A program made the position numbers and the translations under genes. Below the pieces are notes generated by a model. That model was not told where the DNA came from. It worked only from the letters and a program-made list of their open reading frames with translations, and ran no database searches. This document shows, piece by piece, positions 37,446 to 49,498 of a DNA stretch of 64,000 nucleotides. How positions within the stretch are numbered: position 1 is the first letter of the stretch; the number at the start of each line of letters is the position of its first letter. This DNA comes from Varroa destructor (Eukaryota > Arthropoda > Arachnida > Mesostigmata > Varroidae), in contig NW_019211454.1 of the NCBI RefSeq assembly GCF_002443255.2, forward strand, positions 38,249,719 through 38,313,718, read 5' to 3'.

Positions 37446-40400
37446 CTGAAAGAAGAATTGCGTTCGAGCAAATAGCGACATGGATGCAGTGAATACACGG
37501 AAAGCGGTCAAAGGGACAGTAACAAACACAATGATGATAAATAGAGGATCAAAAGGATCTCTGACGATCAAAAATAATTCCTCACAAAAGAAGGCACGGG
37601 ATAGATCTAAGGAAAAAAGCTCACAACAAACTCACGTAACCAACTTCGACTATGTACGTTTGTTTTGCGACAGAAACCGTCAAATGGATGATAAATATAT
37701 ATATATATATCGCTAACGATCACAATCATTATAATGTGAGCATAAGGGCCCATATCGTGTATTTATGCCCTCCAAAATATATATATATAAAATACGTGAA
37801 TAGAATGACTGTGCGTGTCTCTGTTAACTCGCCGATAGTCACAATGGTGGTAATGAATAACGGGTGGTCGGTTGAACTACCATTAAGCAAGTCCAATATG
37901 TGGACGCCCTGTGGGCAGAATAGATCAACGTAAATTCCCCGTATCGGATTGTCTGACTTCATAGAAATAAAACATCTATAATAATAGTAATAAAGCGTTC
38001 GTTATCAGTTTTGTATCTATGCTACGACGACGCCTGCCGCAAGCAAACGCTCTAGATTGATTCCTAAACAACTTTTAGTAAACATTGTTGGCACTAGATA
38101 GACAGTTAATAAAACAACTTATAAATCCCACGCACTGTTAAGTTTCATCGAAGATATCTCCGCACCCGAGCTAAATGTCTACTAATATGTTGTTTATGTA
38201 ATAGCCGAGTGACGAAGGGAGGGCACTTTCTGAGTCGTGTGATACAAAAGCATTGGCATAATTTATTTTTTTGCCGCTTTTTTTTGCCGAGGGAAATAGA
38301 TGTAGTGCGACAATTATCGTTGCTCTCATTGGTCCGATGACAACGACATTGTTGTGATCACAGACTACTTTAAAGTAAATTCCAATGATCTTCGTGCTTT
38401 TATGACTTCACATGGACTCGTAATGTAGTTGCTAAAGAACCTCACAGAAGAATAGTGGACTCTAATAGCCAGGTTTATACAAAGGGAAAGCGATTGCGAC
38501 AAAAAAAAGATAATGGGTATTGGTATGTGCAGCTGAAAATGTAGCCCAGAACGTAAAGAAAAAGATATCTCCATGATCAAAAAAGGAATGAAGTAAAAGT
38601 CGAACAAAACGCAGCAAGGAGACGCGTCACAAAAAAAATCGTCGATTTGTAATGGCTTCTCAACTGCATCAGGGGGTGGCAAACCGTAGAGTCACTGTCC
38701 CTGTAAGGACCCTCTGACGTCGTATCGAAATTACCGCTTTTAGCTGTCGTAAAGCAGCCGAAAAGCTTCCGCTAGACGTTCTATACAAATATGCGCGTTT
38801 TGAGTAGGCCAAACAATTCTAAATTAGGCAGTTGAAAACTGGGAAAGTATGGGTTTTCAGATGAAGCGCATTCTGAGTTTATCAGTAGTTTAGCTCAATG
38901 CGTCTACGCTTCGGCGGAAGGCGGCACACGGCTCCTGTGAAGTTCAGCGGGTCAAACATCCGAGCAAAATAATGGTGTGGACCATGATTTTCATCTATCC
39001 ATTTCGTCAGAGGCTTTTGGAAAAGCGACAGTACAATGAAATAATTCGGATGAACAGGCTCTCCCAGGTACGAAAATGATTCCCGAGTGCGAGTTACAAG
39101 TTTGTGCATGGTAGGCTATATAATGTCGTATGGCGAAGTGTGTTTCTGAGCAGTTTACCACTAGTGATGTTAAGGTCTTCCTCTGGCCCAGAAATTAACA
39201 TGAATTTGTTAGATACAATCGAAAATGTGTCGTATCATGTGAAAGAGCGAGTCGGGCCGATCAGCAGCATTTCACAATTCGAGATCACTGCGCCCCAAGT
39301 GCTACCCGGCCTTGGCGGAGGCAGGCCGAAAATGCATTCATACAAAAGCCGTTTGCAGCAGTGGTGGGAGGCCCCACATTGTAGTCTCTGAATGAGCTTT
39401 CTTTTCTTTTTTCTTAATTTCCTCTAGTGATAGTATCATCATAGATGGTACTGTTAGTAACCACAAAGGGTTGTTTTTGATCGAGCTTGCCTGTGTGTGA
39501 ATTTTTTAGGTGGCTCCATTTAATTCGCTCAGTGACTGTGCGTGTATGTGTTTGGCGCGCAGATCCATCGGAAGCGCGAAAATTAGAGGCTGTCAGATTT
39601 ATCTATTTGACTTTCTTTAAAATAATCATTTTTATGTGTGCAGCTAAAACGCGAAAGGATTCTGGGGAGATAAAAGTACGCGACTTCATTTTATTCCAAT
39701 GTACGACTGCTTCTAGTAATTCTTCATTGCTGATATTATTCGGTCTTCGTGTGGCTGTAAAGAGTGCTTAATATAATGGAATTGGTGTATTCCCGCAGCA
39801 AATGCGGCGAGGTAAGAACGTTACTGTCGTGGTAAGCCACAGGCTTTCCGCACCGCAGATGCTGCTAGGTACTGCTAACTCACTGGCTTTGACTAAAACA
39901 GCAGCATCAGCGGCGGCGGCCAAAATCGTTGCCGTTCGAAGAACGGCTGCTACCACATGTAGTAGCAATTGTATTGAGGTACGGTTTGTAGTCCCGTTGC
40001 AGAAGACACTCGTAGTCAACGGTCTTTTTGGTCCGAAGTTGTTCTGCAATTTATGCTCGGCCAACGTGGCAGGCAAATCAGTGTCGAATTAGATTTTTTC
40101 AGCCTGCACCCTAAACCCAGACTGTTGGACGAAGCTCTAACATATTAAGTGACTCTCTGTATAATTTCTGTAGTCTCACTAGACCAATTATAGATGTCAG
40201 AAAGCTACGGTCGTCTGTATTATTACCGTCAAGCAATTGTGCTGATACGCATTGACAGTGTATCACCCGGGTAACTGGGATAATTCAACGACCTATTTTA
40301 GGAAAACGATGAAACAATGAAGATGGAACGTCTTGCTGATGATCGCTTAGGATTTAAAAAGGATAAAAACATTCTGAAAGGATTTAAAAACACGAACCTT

Positions 40401-41587
40401 AAGCGAATTCACAGCGTTTTGGATTTGCGATTTCTTCCGTGAGCTACCGCGGTGCTGTTTTTTGGCTGCCGACAAACAACCCGGCAGCACTTCGATGGAC
40501 ATACCAAATCTGTGGCTTGGTTACTTGGTTGCACTTGTTGCGAACCCATTTTTATTAGACATGAATCTATATGAGAAAGTATTACTTACTTATAGCAATG
40601 GTTCTGTGGGAAAAAAATTCATAGCCTCGAGCGAGGTCGATCACGACTGTCCTGCAAGTTTCGTTCCTCATACCAGCATTGTTTGCTGATTACAAAAGTA
40701 CAGGTATAGTTTGTATCAGTATATATTTATAATGTATATTTGATATTCATTGTATCGTGTGATGGTGCACAAGCTGCAAGACGTTCCGTCTGCGTCCCTT
40801 CAATCTGTTTCTAACTAGCTGCTCGATCTAATCATCGCTACTATTTATTCTGTCCATAAGCGGGGGGTTATTGTATGATGCTTAAATAACAATATGTAAA
40901 AATGAAAACTCACCAACTTTGCTATCGTTTTATATTAAGCGTATAACAGGCAATGTAAACATATAAAAACTGCTTGCTATAATGGTCGAACCAAAAACAG
41001 AAGCCTGACTCACGTTGCTGTAGCGTACCTTTTAGTACAACGGAATAGATCGGACTGTGTTGCTTAAATCGAGATTTCAGATCGTAGAGTTTGCACTGCC
41101 ACCACCATCATTTTCAGTCTACCAGACCCGCTATTACCTAGGAGTTAAAGCACGCGGTATTTGGCCATACTCGGGTAGGACTATAACAAAAAACGGATTT
41201 GTATGTATGGCACGTGAATCTTCCACTTGCTAATCGAAATGTACATCGATGTACAACATTTCGTGTGTATATAACGATGAGGTGCCTTTTCGCCATCTGC
41301 GTCAGGCGGTTGAATAACGTTAAACAAAGGAACAATTCAAGACAGGCTCACGGTAAGACGTTTGCAAGTCGTTCTATTGTATAACATTTAGGTTGCACGT
41401 CCATGTGTCTATGGCTTTGATAAAGTTGTTTTTCATTAGATCAGTGACTTTACATGTAACTCTAGTATCGCTTAGACAAATCTGCTTCCTTTCTGTGTTT
41501 TACTTTTTGAATTAAACGGACGAATTTTAAGCAGTAACTTTATAATCTACTTTATTAAATTTTCTTTAATAGGAAGTATTTTATTTA

Positions 41588-41658
41588 AAATTTATGTAAC
41601 AATGAGTTGTTATTGCATAATTATTTTAGTGATATATAGCACCATAAGTATATCTTTC

Positions 41659-41692
<34 letters not shown>

Positions 41693-41796
41693 AGCGAAAC
41701 CCACAGGTCTGTCGTATATGTATATAAATGAAAGATATACTTATGGTGCTATATATCACTGAAATAATTATGCAATAACAACTCATTGTTACATAA

Positions 41797-41800
<4 letters not shown>
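41588..41800. repeat. Long inverted repeat, two 80-bp arms with one mismatch
   Basis: Left arm 41588-41667 begins AAATTTATGTAACAATGAG. Right arm 41721-41800 is its reverse complement, ending CTCATTGTTACATAAATTT. Reading both through, I find one mismatch in 80 bases (TTTTAG against TTTCAG). The 53-base spacer holds (AT)n and the unique segment GGAGCGAAACCCACAGG. A second (AT)n (41801-41830) follows the right arm. No terminal-repeat signature or transposase is visible. It may be a foldback/MITE-like element or an inverted duplication; a TA target would be hidden in the AT repeats. Confidence 0.92.

Positions 41801-41830
<30 letters not shown>
41801..41830. repeat. (AT)n microsatellite
   Basis: Fifteen AT units directly abutting the outer end of the palindrome's right arm. 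A matching (TA)n lies inside the palindrome at 41662-41690. Confidence 0.93.
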
Positions 41831-41833
<3 letters not shown>

Positions 41834-43903
41834 GTATACCTAACATAGACTATTATAAACTACACACCGACAATTATACGAGTAGAACTTCCCATGTTCC
41901 CGCTAGTCCTATACCTTTCTGTGATCTGTCCGAATGTTTCCCAAGCTACCCGCCTAACTCTAGGCTGACTAGGACATGTTGACTTTTTCGTACACTTCTA
42001 CAACGTTTGTTTTTTTTTCGTAATGCTGGCTCTGATTGACTCTGTGTCTGGGACGCCCGTAACTAATATCGGCGCTGGGCCGACCTCTGAGAAAGATACC
42101 TGAATCGCTTTTAACGAAACGAAGATAGCCGACTTATAATGGATGCTGCTATGGATAAAGTCCACTAGGCATTAGTTCGGCTCCTGGGATGTCATCGAAG
42201 CTTAGACAGTGTTTCGAGTTTCTTTCCTTCAAGAAAAAATTAACAATAACGTATGACATAGAATTAAGGGTGGCTATGTTTGCCGCTGCTAATTTTTCTA
42301 GATGAAAATAGACGTTTTGTTTCGTACGTCACCAAAATATAAAGCTTTCCAACTTTATAATAGGTAGTAAGAAGGAATATATAGTTATTTCATACAATTC
42401 GGTCGATGCATTGACTCTGTACCTGGCACGTCATTAAGGCTTTGATATTTATCGTTAGTTACACATAGTTACAAACAGCTACACACATGTATTGTTCTTT
42501 AGAGTTCGATTAGCATTTTTTTTTCCCGAAAATCAACCCGTTTCTATTGGCCGTCCCAGTTTACCAAATACGCAGTTTTCAACGCACTTTTACCCTACAG
42601 TTACATAGACAGACCGATAGGACCAACATGATTTTCGTCACTCACACTTAAAGATGTCGTTTTCAAGTTAACAATTGAGATTTAGGCATCTGAACATGTG
42701 TTGCATTTTGATTCGGCCTATCGAGAGCCTTCGATTGTCCACGATATACTACTTCCTGCTTTCCCCAAATAAACATCGATGTAAAAAGTTTTCACTGCAG
42801 TGCCACACAAGTGAGAGGCTATCAGATTCGATTTTTTGCCGTTTTTTCGCCAAAATATCAATTTTAACTTTAAGATATATTACATTTTTACTCAGTTGAT
42901 TACAATCTAAACAACTGAAGTCAAAAAGACGTTACAAGAATTTTAAAGAATATTTTTGAAAGGATTGCTTCAGGAAATGTTCCTCACGCTAGCTGCCACC
43001 AGATTCCAACTGACATTTATTTGAAGTTCATTCAAAAGTCGTTCCAGACATATTTGCAGCCAACTATTCTGCAGGCGAGACGAACTCTCCAATGTACTTT
43101 TGACTATTTTCATGGGGAAAAATCAATTCTAGATACAGGAACATGTTGATGTAGTTAGGTTCAACCTTCGGTGGATATTGAAGACGATCCCTTCACAGAG
43201 GACATGAGCTTTTATCCTTCGGGGAATGTTTTCAACGTGTAAATTGCGACTCGAGTGTGAAGACATGTATTGCTCCTTATGTCAACGTCTATGGAAACAT
43301 TCGACTGCCATTTCGTTAATGAGCAATTTACCCAAATTACGCCCTATGAGATGAAAAAAACAAACTCCCTATAGTATCTGTCCGACCGACTTCATCTTCG
43401 CGCAACTCTTCTTAAAGTGAAGCCCTAGCAACTCGCCAAAAAGCAGCCCAATCCAATAACTTTTAGGGATCGATTAGGAGGGGTGGAGCATGAAAACAAA
43501 TACACAGTTTTAGTAGCAGGTATATATGTAAATCCGTCATGATTAACAGCATTCTCATCACTTTAGTTCGATCTAGGATATCGTTCGTAGTAACAGAGAT
43601 TAGAATTTTTCGGTATAAAGGGAAGTACTTGGAAGTTCAGTAATTCTAAGTAGCCAGATCAAACAACTATGACTACAACAAAGTAGCGATTCGGTACAAG
43701 GCAATAGTTCCATATAGTATTAGTAGCAGTTGTGGCAGTTTTTCTAGCGTGTTTCTGTTGAAGCTGCCAAATCACCTCTCCGCTTTCTATATCGTTTGGT
43801 CTCGTTCTGGTCTAACGTGTGGACCGGCCGATTCAGCCAGGCCTACTGGGCCGGCCAAGTAGGCGACTGCTTCAGAAGCCTATTGTGCCGCTCTCGAGCA
43901 ACA

Positions 43904-43913
<10 letters not shown>

Positions 43914-43934
<21 letters not shown>

Positions 43935-43936
43935 TA
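43914..43936. repeat. (AGCC)n tetranucleotide run
   Basis: Five to six AGCC units, ending in an AGCT unit: the same unit pair as the array at 28071. Confidence 0.9.
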
Positions 43937-46507
43937 GCGTTTGACTGACCATCTGCCGTCGGGTCCTATTCCTCACCCCGTACTATAGATACATATACGC
44001 AGACACTCGTGCGCAGGAGAAGTACTCGCTTTCAGCCAATCGGGGCCACCTAGCGATTCGATGAGTCTAACTAGATCGCAGGAGCAGTAGCGACGGTGAT
44101 TCAATAGACGCGAATGGATCCTTCGTGCTCTTTGCTGTTGGGTAAATCGGGCCGGCGCGTGCCGAATACTTTGGTCGGTCCATTTTGGTTACACAAACCT
44201 CTTTTCAAAGAGACAACACACGCTTGTATGGACAGAAATCTCCCTACCGAGGTTGAGATGATGGAAAAATATTGAGCCGTTACTGAAAAATGAAGACGGG
44301 AAAAATAGCCTCCTCGCTGCGTGGATAATTTTTTCCGTTTCGTTCTGGCTGATTTCAAATGTTTAGTGAATTGTCTATATATTTATATATAACAACTGGG
44401 AATCACAGTAGATGGCGAAGCAGTCAGCGTCAGAAATTCTTCATCAACGTAATAATGCTTAGCCAATGACGGTAGAGAGACAAGATCCTCAGATTGTTCA
44501 TCTGTTATACTGCGCCCTATTCCAAGCTTTACAAAACGATGTTTTCCACTGATTTGGGGGAAATTAGTCTTTACCCTCCTATTATAATAGAGAGATTTTT
44601 GTCACACGCGGTAAGGATCGGTTATGTTCATTCAAGTGTGTATATATTGAAAGTAGATACTAAGCTAAAATAGGCATTTCCGGGTCATCTTTAGGGTAAT
44701 TTCTCTTACATCCAGTCAATTTGCAATTCAGCATAGCCATCCTGCTGTCTCACGTGCGCATATAATAACTTTGGTTCTTTTCAGGACTGCAATAGATATC
44801 TTATCACGTGTTTTTTCTAACCTCCATATCCATTTGTTCATCACGTGATGACAGCATAATAACTGGTTAGAAGCCGGTTTAGTCGTCGCACGGCGAACGA
44901 CTGGGCAAAAATAGTCGATGCTTTATAGATCGTAAGAAATACGCCAGTCATCAGTGACGTATTGGGCCCGAGCCAGAAGCCAGTTGACAATCTGACTATT
45001 ATATACCTCTATGACAAACAAACAACCTTCTAGCCCCGCAGCGTTCCTAGAAGTCAGTAACAACTGGCTCACTATGAAATTATAGGTTTATCTCGGGTCG
45101 AATTCTCGTCTTTTGGTTTTTTAGCTGTTAGTCCTGCTCCTGTCTGAAGAACTGTAAGATACACGAGAGGAAATACTTGTGTATATAACATACATCGCAT
45201 ATGTCGCGTACGTCGTGTGTCCATCATGTGCCGTTCCGTAGGGTCGGCGACGCCGGTGAGCGCGCGTCATTCGACGCCGCCTCCGCCAGCAAGTTTGTTA
45301 AGCGAATGAGAGAGGCATCTGGCACGGGCCGATACTACAGCAGGAGTAGGAGCAGCAGCGGCATCAGTGGCCAATGACTGCTGACAATTCACCTCCGGCT
45401 ACCGTTGCTACTGATGTTTTTTGCCGTTGCTTATTTGTAGCACGTCCGTTGTTTGCCTGCTCAGATGTCCATCGAACAACGGTCACCCGTAACGGACCTA
45501 ACGATCGTTGATCCAGCAGCACTGGTCTTAGCTAGAACAGTGACTGACTTCAGCATCGTCAACAATAGGGACAGGACAGGAAGGACGGCAGCAACAACAG
45601 TCAAATGTAACGGTTTGTCAGCATTAGTTCTATTGCTGAGCGGCCGGAGCAAGTCCGTCACCCTGAACAATTAATTTCTATCAGTCTCTAAATCTTCTAT
45701 ATGTCCATATGTAGAGCCATTTCGAATCAAGAACGATTTAAGCGAAATTTGTGGGTTTTTGATGCGTTTATTAGGCCTGCCTCACGTACCTAGGATACAT
45801 GCATTTATTTGAAAGACACCAGGGAATTTACGACCTTTTTGAAAAACCTGTTGTATTCTCGATTCAGCTGCTCCGCTAAATATCTATCTGTATACGGATT
45901 GCATAATTTTGACCATTCTAACAAATACAATATGTGCAATTGGATCTAACAGGGTAGTGTCACAGAGAACGTAATGAAGACAAAGGCGTATCGTCTGGAT
46001 GCTCAACACTATATCATATACATATCTAGTCAGAAGATGATCTTACTGTCATCAATAATATTAACAGAAAGCAAGAGCTTCTGTATTATTTTTGCAATAC
46101 GTATATTGTAGTTGGTCTGCTTAGTCTTTCTGTGTAAACATTCAGCGTTTCTCTAACACTGATTAGACACTCGTACCAAATCATGTTAAAAGTCCTGTAT
46201 AGTCCGGTGACATATAACTGGACGAGACTCTACGCTGCAGTTTCTATATTGGAATAAATCTTTGTCTTAGCGGAGTAAGTTACGGCGTTTTTAATTGTCT
46301 TCCTAACGTTTTATAGTTTAATGTGTTTGTGTCGCGGTTAACTGTTTCATTGATATATCTGCGGGAAACAGTTATAGTTTCAGGTTGTAATATCGCGTAA
46401 TATGTAATACTTATTAACAATGACATTAGATTGATGAATGGCTTAAGTATGACTGAATATTGAATTTGTATTCTGACTAGGAAGAAGGTAGAAATTCTGA
46501 TACTCAC

Positions 46508-46586
46508 ATAACAATTTTTCTTCGACGTTGCCCCGTGATGTTACGCTAAGGGCACGAATAAATTCTTCAAATTCTATTGAACCATC
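46508..46586 (-). CDS. NCS1: Frequenin/NCS-1, EF-hand 2 exon (C-terminal half)
   Basis: A 79-base minus-strand exon between TTTCTATTTCAG and GTGAGT. It encodes [20 protein letters not shown] and VEEKLL plus the first base of Trp (T|GG). Joined to ENK of the preceding exon it makes EF-hand 2, [12 protein letters not shown], a complete calcium-binding loop, followed by the invariant family segment [11 protein letters not shown]. At the EF2-EF3 link the chain reads EEKLLWAFRLYD, where Drosophila frequenin has DEKLQWAFRLYD. The exon splits EF-hand 2 at the middle of its loop, and phase matches on both sides. Confidence 0.95.
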
Positions 46587-47533
46587 CTGAAATAGAAAAT
46601 AAAACGCAATTGATTAGGTTAGAAGCAGGACTACATGCCGAATACGCAGTAAAAGACGCTGGTGACAATATATAAGATCAGAAACGCAATAGGCGAAACA
46701 GAAGAACTCGTCATTTCTTCGTCACTGTGGACTTAGTGTATCAAACGCTAAAAAGCTTCATGTTTTAAAATCATAACATTTTTTTAAGGTTTTAATGAAA
46801 TTATGTTTGTGAACGGATCCTGTTAATATCTGAAATCTTGTCTGAATCTATATTTACTGTTAGGGACATATTCTAATTCTTATTCAATTCTATATTGAAA
46901 CGAATGATGCAGGTGCTGCATATGGCTCTGTCACATAAGCTAACATATGAGCATTTCAGCCTAACACAGTCCGAATCAAGATAAACTTTGGTATTTAAGA
47001 ATATCTAGATCCGTGTTGCATTTGAGCTCAACACAGATATTTTGGCTATTTTAACATATTATACAATGATCGTTAAGAATAGTAGAGTAATGTGATTAAC
47101 GGATCGAAACCCGAAACAAGTAATTTTAAAATAATTTAACTAGTTAATTGAAAGTGAAAGTTAAATTGAAAACTGTACGATTTGAAGACAAACGAAAAAT
47201 ATACACACATATTAACTTGAGAAGAGGAACTGCTTGACGGTTTCATTCATTTGGTCACGTATTCAATGCCAAACTTCTTAAACAGTCATGTAAGTCTCTT
47301 CTGTATATGAACGAAATAGCATGTATTGAAAAGATTTAGTCTTGCGGTTAACAGCAAACAGAACCTGCACAACGTATTTTTGAATTCCTTTTTTGTTTAG
47401 CAGGTTTATAGATCTTTTTTTTAGATGAAGCGGGATGTTCAATCTCTTCTCCAATTGATACTTTCTTTGTCTAAAAATAATTTCAAAAACTAAGTTACTT
47501 TGCCGTCGCTATAAAAAAAATCTAAGTAATTTA

Positions 47534-47535
<2 letters not shown>

Positions 47536-47568
<33 letters not shown>
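47536..47568. repeat. (AT)n microsatellite
   Basis: About 16 AT units, roughly 630 bases upstream of ALG13. Confidence 0.92.
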
Positions 47569-47569
<1 letters not shown>

Positions 47570-48200
47570 TTGTTGACTATTTTGATCAACAAACTGATTC
47601 ACTGGATTGGATTAAAGGGTACTTTTGTTTATACCGAGGACTGAACGCATCAAAGTTTGAACAGATCGTAGCAATAAAGGAAACATAACAATTTATAGTT
47701 TTTCAACATTCTGCTTTGTGATCTTTTTTAGCTGATCGTCGATGAAAAATAGCTAGCATGGCGAATGGGTACGATTCTAGTTCGCATATTTAACGATAGT
47801 AATCACTGAACAATTACTGCATCTATGAATTTACTCTTTGTTTGCTCTTATAGTTATATACTTATGAAAAATTTGTTATGAGCAGAACTTCCACAACGCC
47901 TCCGCTTCACATCTACGTATCACTTCGCTATGACTACAAAATTCGCGGGCAATCTATCAGACCCTCCCCATCAATCGTTCCCTTTCCACAGCCCTTTCCA
48001 CATCATCTGCTTTTGATCTAAAACAAATACAATCAGCTGGGAAAATCGGTCTGCGGCCAACTACCAAACAATGCGTCCGGCATAACTGAGCTGATCTAAA
48101 TTGTGTTCCATTGACAATTTAGCCTTTCTACAAAATATCTTTAAAGCGAAGCACAACGTTGAATAGCCGTCTTTGAAAAGCGTACTGTGAATCTACAGAA

Positions 48201-48488
48201 ATGCACAGGAGAGGAAAAACAGCGTTTGTGACTGTTGGAACGACAAGGTTCGACGAATTAGTTGCAGAGGTGACAAAAAAGGAGACGTTAGATCTTCTGC
48301 AGACAGTGGGCTACGAAAATGTTACTGTACAGTTTGGATCGGGAGTGATTCCAAAAGTAAAACAACCAGGTGTACTTTGTTTTGACTATAAGAACGACAT
48401 TAGCAAGGAGATGAGATCAGCCGACCTTATTATATGCCACGCTGGGGCAGGAAGCGTTCTCGAAGCAGTGCGGTGCCGCAAGGCAAAG
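48201..48488 (+). CDS. ALG13: ALG13, exon 1: UDP-GlcNAc transferase catalytic subunit
   Basis: ALG13 is the catalytic half of the ALG13/ALG14 enzyme. It adds the second GlcNAc to dolichyl-PP-GlcNAc on the cytosolic face of the ER; ALG14 anchors it to the membrane (family knowledge). This exon encodes 96 residues: FVTVGTTRFDELV near the start (family FVTVGTTxFDxL), then GSGVIPKVKQ and the donor-sugar motif CHAGAGSVLEAVR (family SHAGAGSxLE). ATG 48201 is chosen because an in-frame TGA lies at 48174 and the protein then begins where the family begins. The exon ends in phase 0 at AAAG|GTAAAT. It is nested in an NCS-1 intron on the other strand, so it needs its own promoter; none was recognised. 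Confidence 0.95.
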
Positions 48489-49004
48489 GTAAATTTGTTA
48501 TAAGAATGCTTTCTAAAGAACCTAATTAAGATGATACTATGTCATATCACAAACGCATTTCTGCGTTACGGATTTACAACTGATAACTTTGTTGTAACAA
48601 TACGCCTATACACATTTCAATTTAAGTACCTTTCTATAGCAGTACTCCAAATTGTAAACTTTATCTTCGTCATGTTCAAATAGTTTAAAGATGTCTCATG
48701 CTAATGGTTCGCATAAACGGTACGAAGACTGAGGCCCTACACGCGTCACATACGTTTGAAACAAGATTATTAAGGCGTTAGATCAAACAGTAGGCGAATG
48801 TGTTCAGAAAAGTTCATTTCTTACCTTACAATAGGAACAACACCGTAGTGAAATAAGAACGAGTACTTCCAGCGACAATACGGTAAAATAAGATAAAATA
48901 TATCGTGAGTTTATGTGATGGTTTGAACTCGCATTCCCTTTCTTTTAACCTAATCAGATGTACAGTGGCTGATTATTCAGTAACGAGCTTTGCTTTTTAC
49001 GCAG
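48489..49004 (+). other. ALG13 intron, 516 bp
   Basis: Donor GTAAAT at 48489, acceptor TGCTTTTTACGCAG ending at 49004, phase 0. It separates the HAGAGS motif from the VVVINE/DNHQ motif, both needed in a working enzyme. Confidence 0.9.
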
Positions 49005-49214
49005 GTCATTGTGGTAATCAACGAAATTCTTTTAGATAACCATCAGTGGGAGCTTGCGAAGGCAATGCACGATGGAGGATATTTGCTTTGCGTAACAGTT
49101 CCACGTTTGCAAGAGGCCATTACGCGAGTTCGGGATGAAGTGTTTGTACCATTTCCTGACCAAGACACCAGCAGATTTCCTGAGTTACTCAATAATATTC
49201 TCGGATGGAAATGA
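49005..49214 (+). CDS. ALG13: ALG13, exon 2: C-terminal part
   Basis: This exon encodes 69 residues and a TGA stop. It starts VIVVINEILLDNHQWELA, the most conserved ALG13 block (VVVINExLxxNHQxELA), then MHDGGYLLCVTVPRLQEAI and a short tail with PFPDQDTSRFPELL before GWK. With exon 1 the protein is 165 residues, the size of the compact single-domain ALG13 of animals and yeasts-type enzymes; there is no OTU or Tudor extension as in long vertebrate isoforms. No motif is missing and no frame is broken, so the gene appears functional. Confidence 0.95.
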   Translation, partial: VIVVINEILLDNHQWELAKAMHDGGYLLCVTVPRLQEAITRVRDEVFVPFPDQDTSRFPELLNNILGWK

Positions 49215-49492
49215 TTTTAGGTGCGATACTTAACTAAATTAAATTATTATTAAACGGTCCGGAGATTAAATTGTAGAAAACCGTATATAGAACACGGGAG
49301 AAAAAAAGAGCGTATAAAGTTGATCAAGATTTTCAGATTTGTTTACTTTTAATGATTCCGATAAGAATAATGGTTTGAGCCACAAATGTAACCTGGCCGG
49401 TGAGTATTTCTGCAGTTTTTATCGGTAAAAAATTATTATTAATAGTTAGACGCAACCTACTTTTGTTTGTATACATATGAATAATGAAAGAT

Positions 49493-49498
49493 AATAAA
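49493..49498 (+). other. Candidate polyadenylation signal of ALG13
   Basis: AATAAA, 279 bases after the ALG13 stop, within AT-rich DNA. It is the first canonical hexamer I found downstream. Confidence 0.4.

Larger units (their letters stand above)
37446..46507 (-). other. NCS-1 intron, 9062 bp
   Basis: Minus-strand intron with donor GTGAGT (plus 46502-46507) and acceptor CAG at 37446-37448. It holds AT repeats, the long palindrome at 41588-41800, an AGCC array at 43914 and a near-palindrome at 43841-43864. Unrecognised frames at 38882-39109 (-), 39104-39391 (+) and 40462-40689 (+) lack any identifiable domain. No nested gene is supported. Confidence 0.8.

Noticed and set aside
43841..43864. 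24-base near-palindrome GCCTACTGGGCC/GGCCAAGTAGGC
   Set aside because: One mismatch and no context that suggests function; short GC palindromes like this are expected occasionally.
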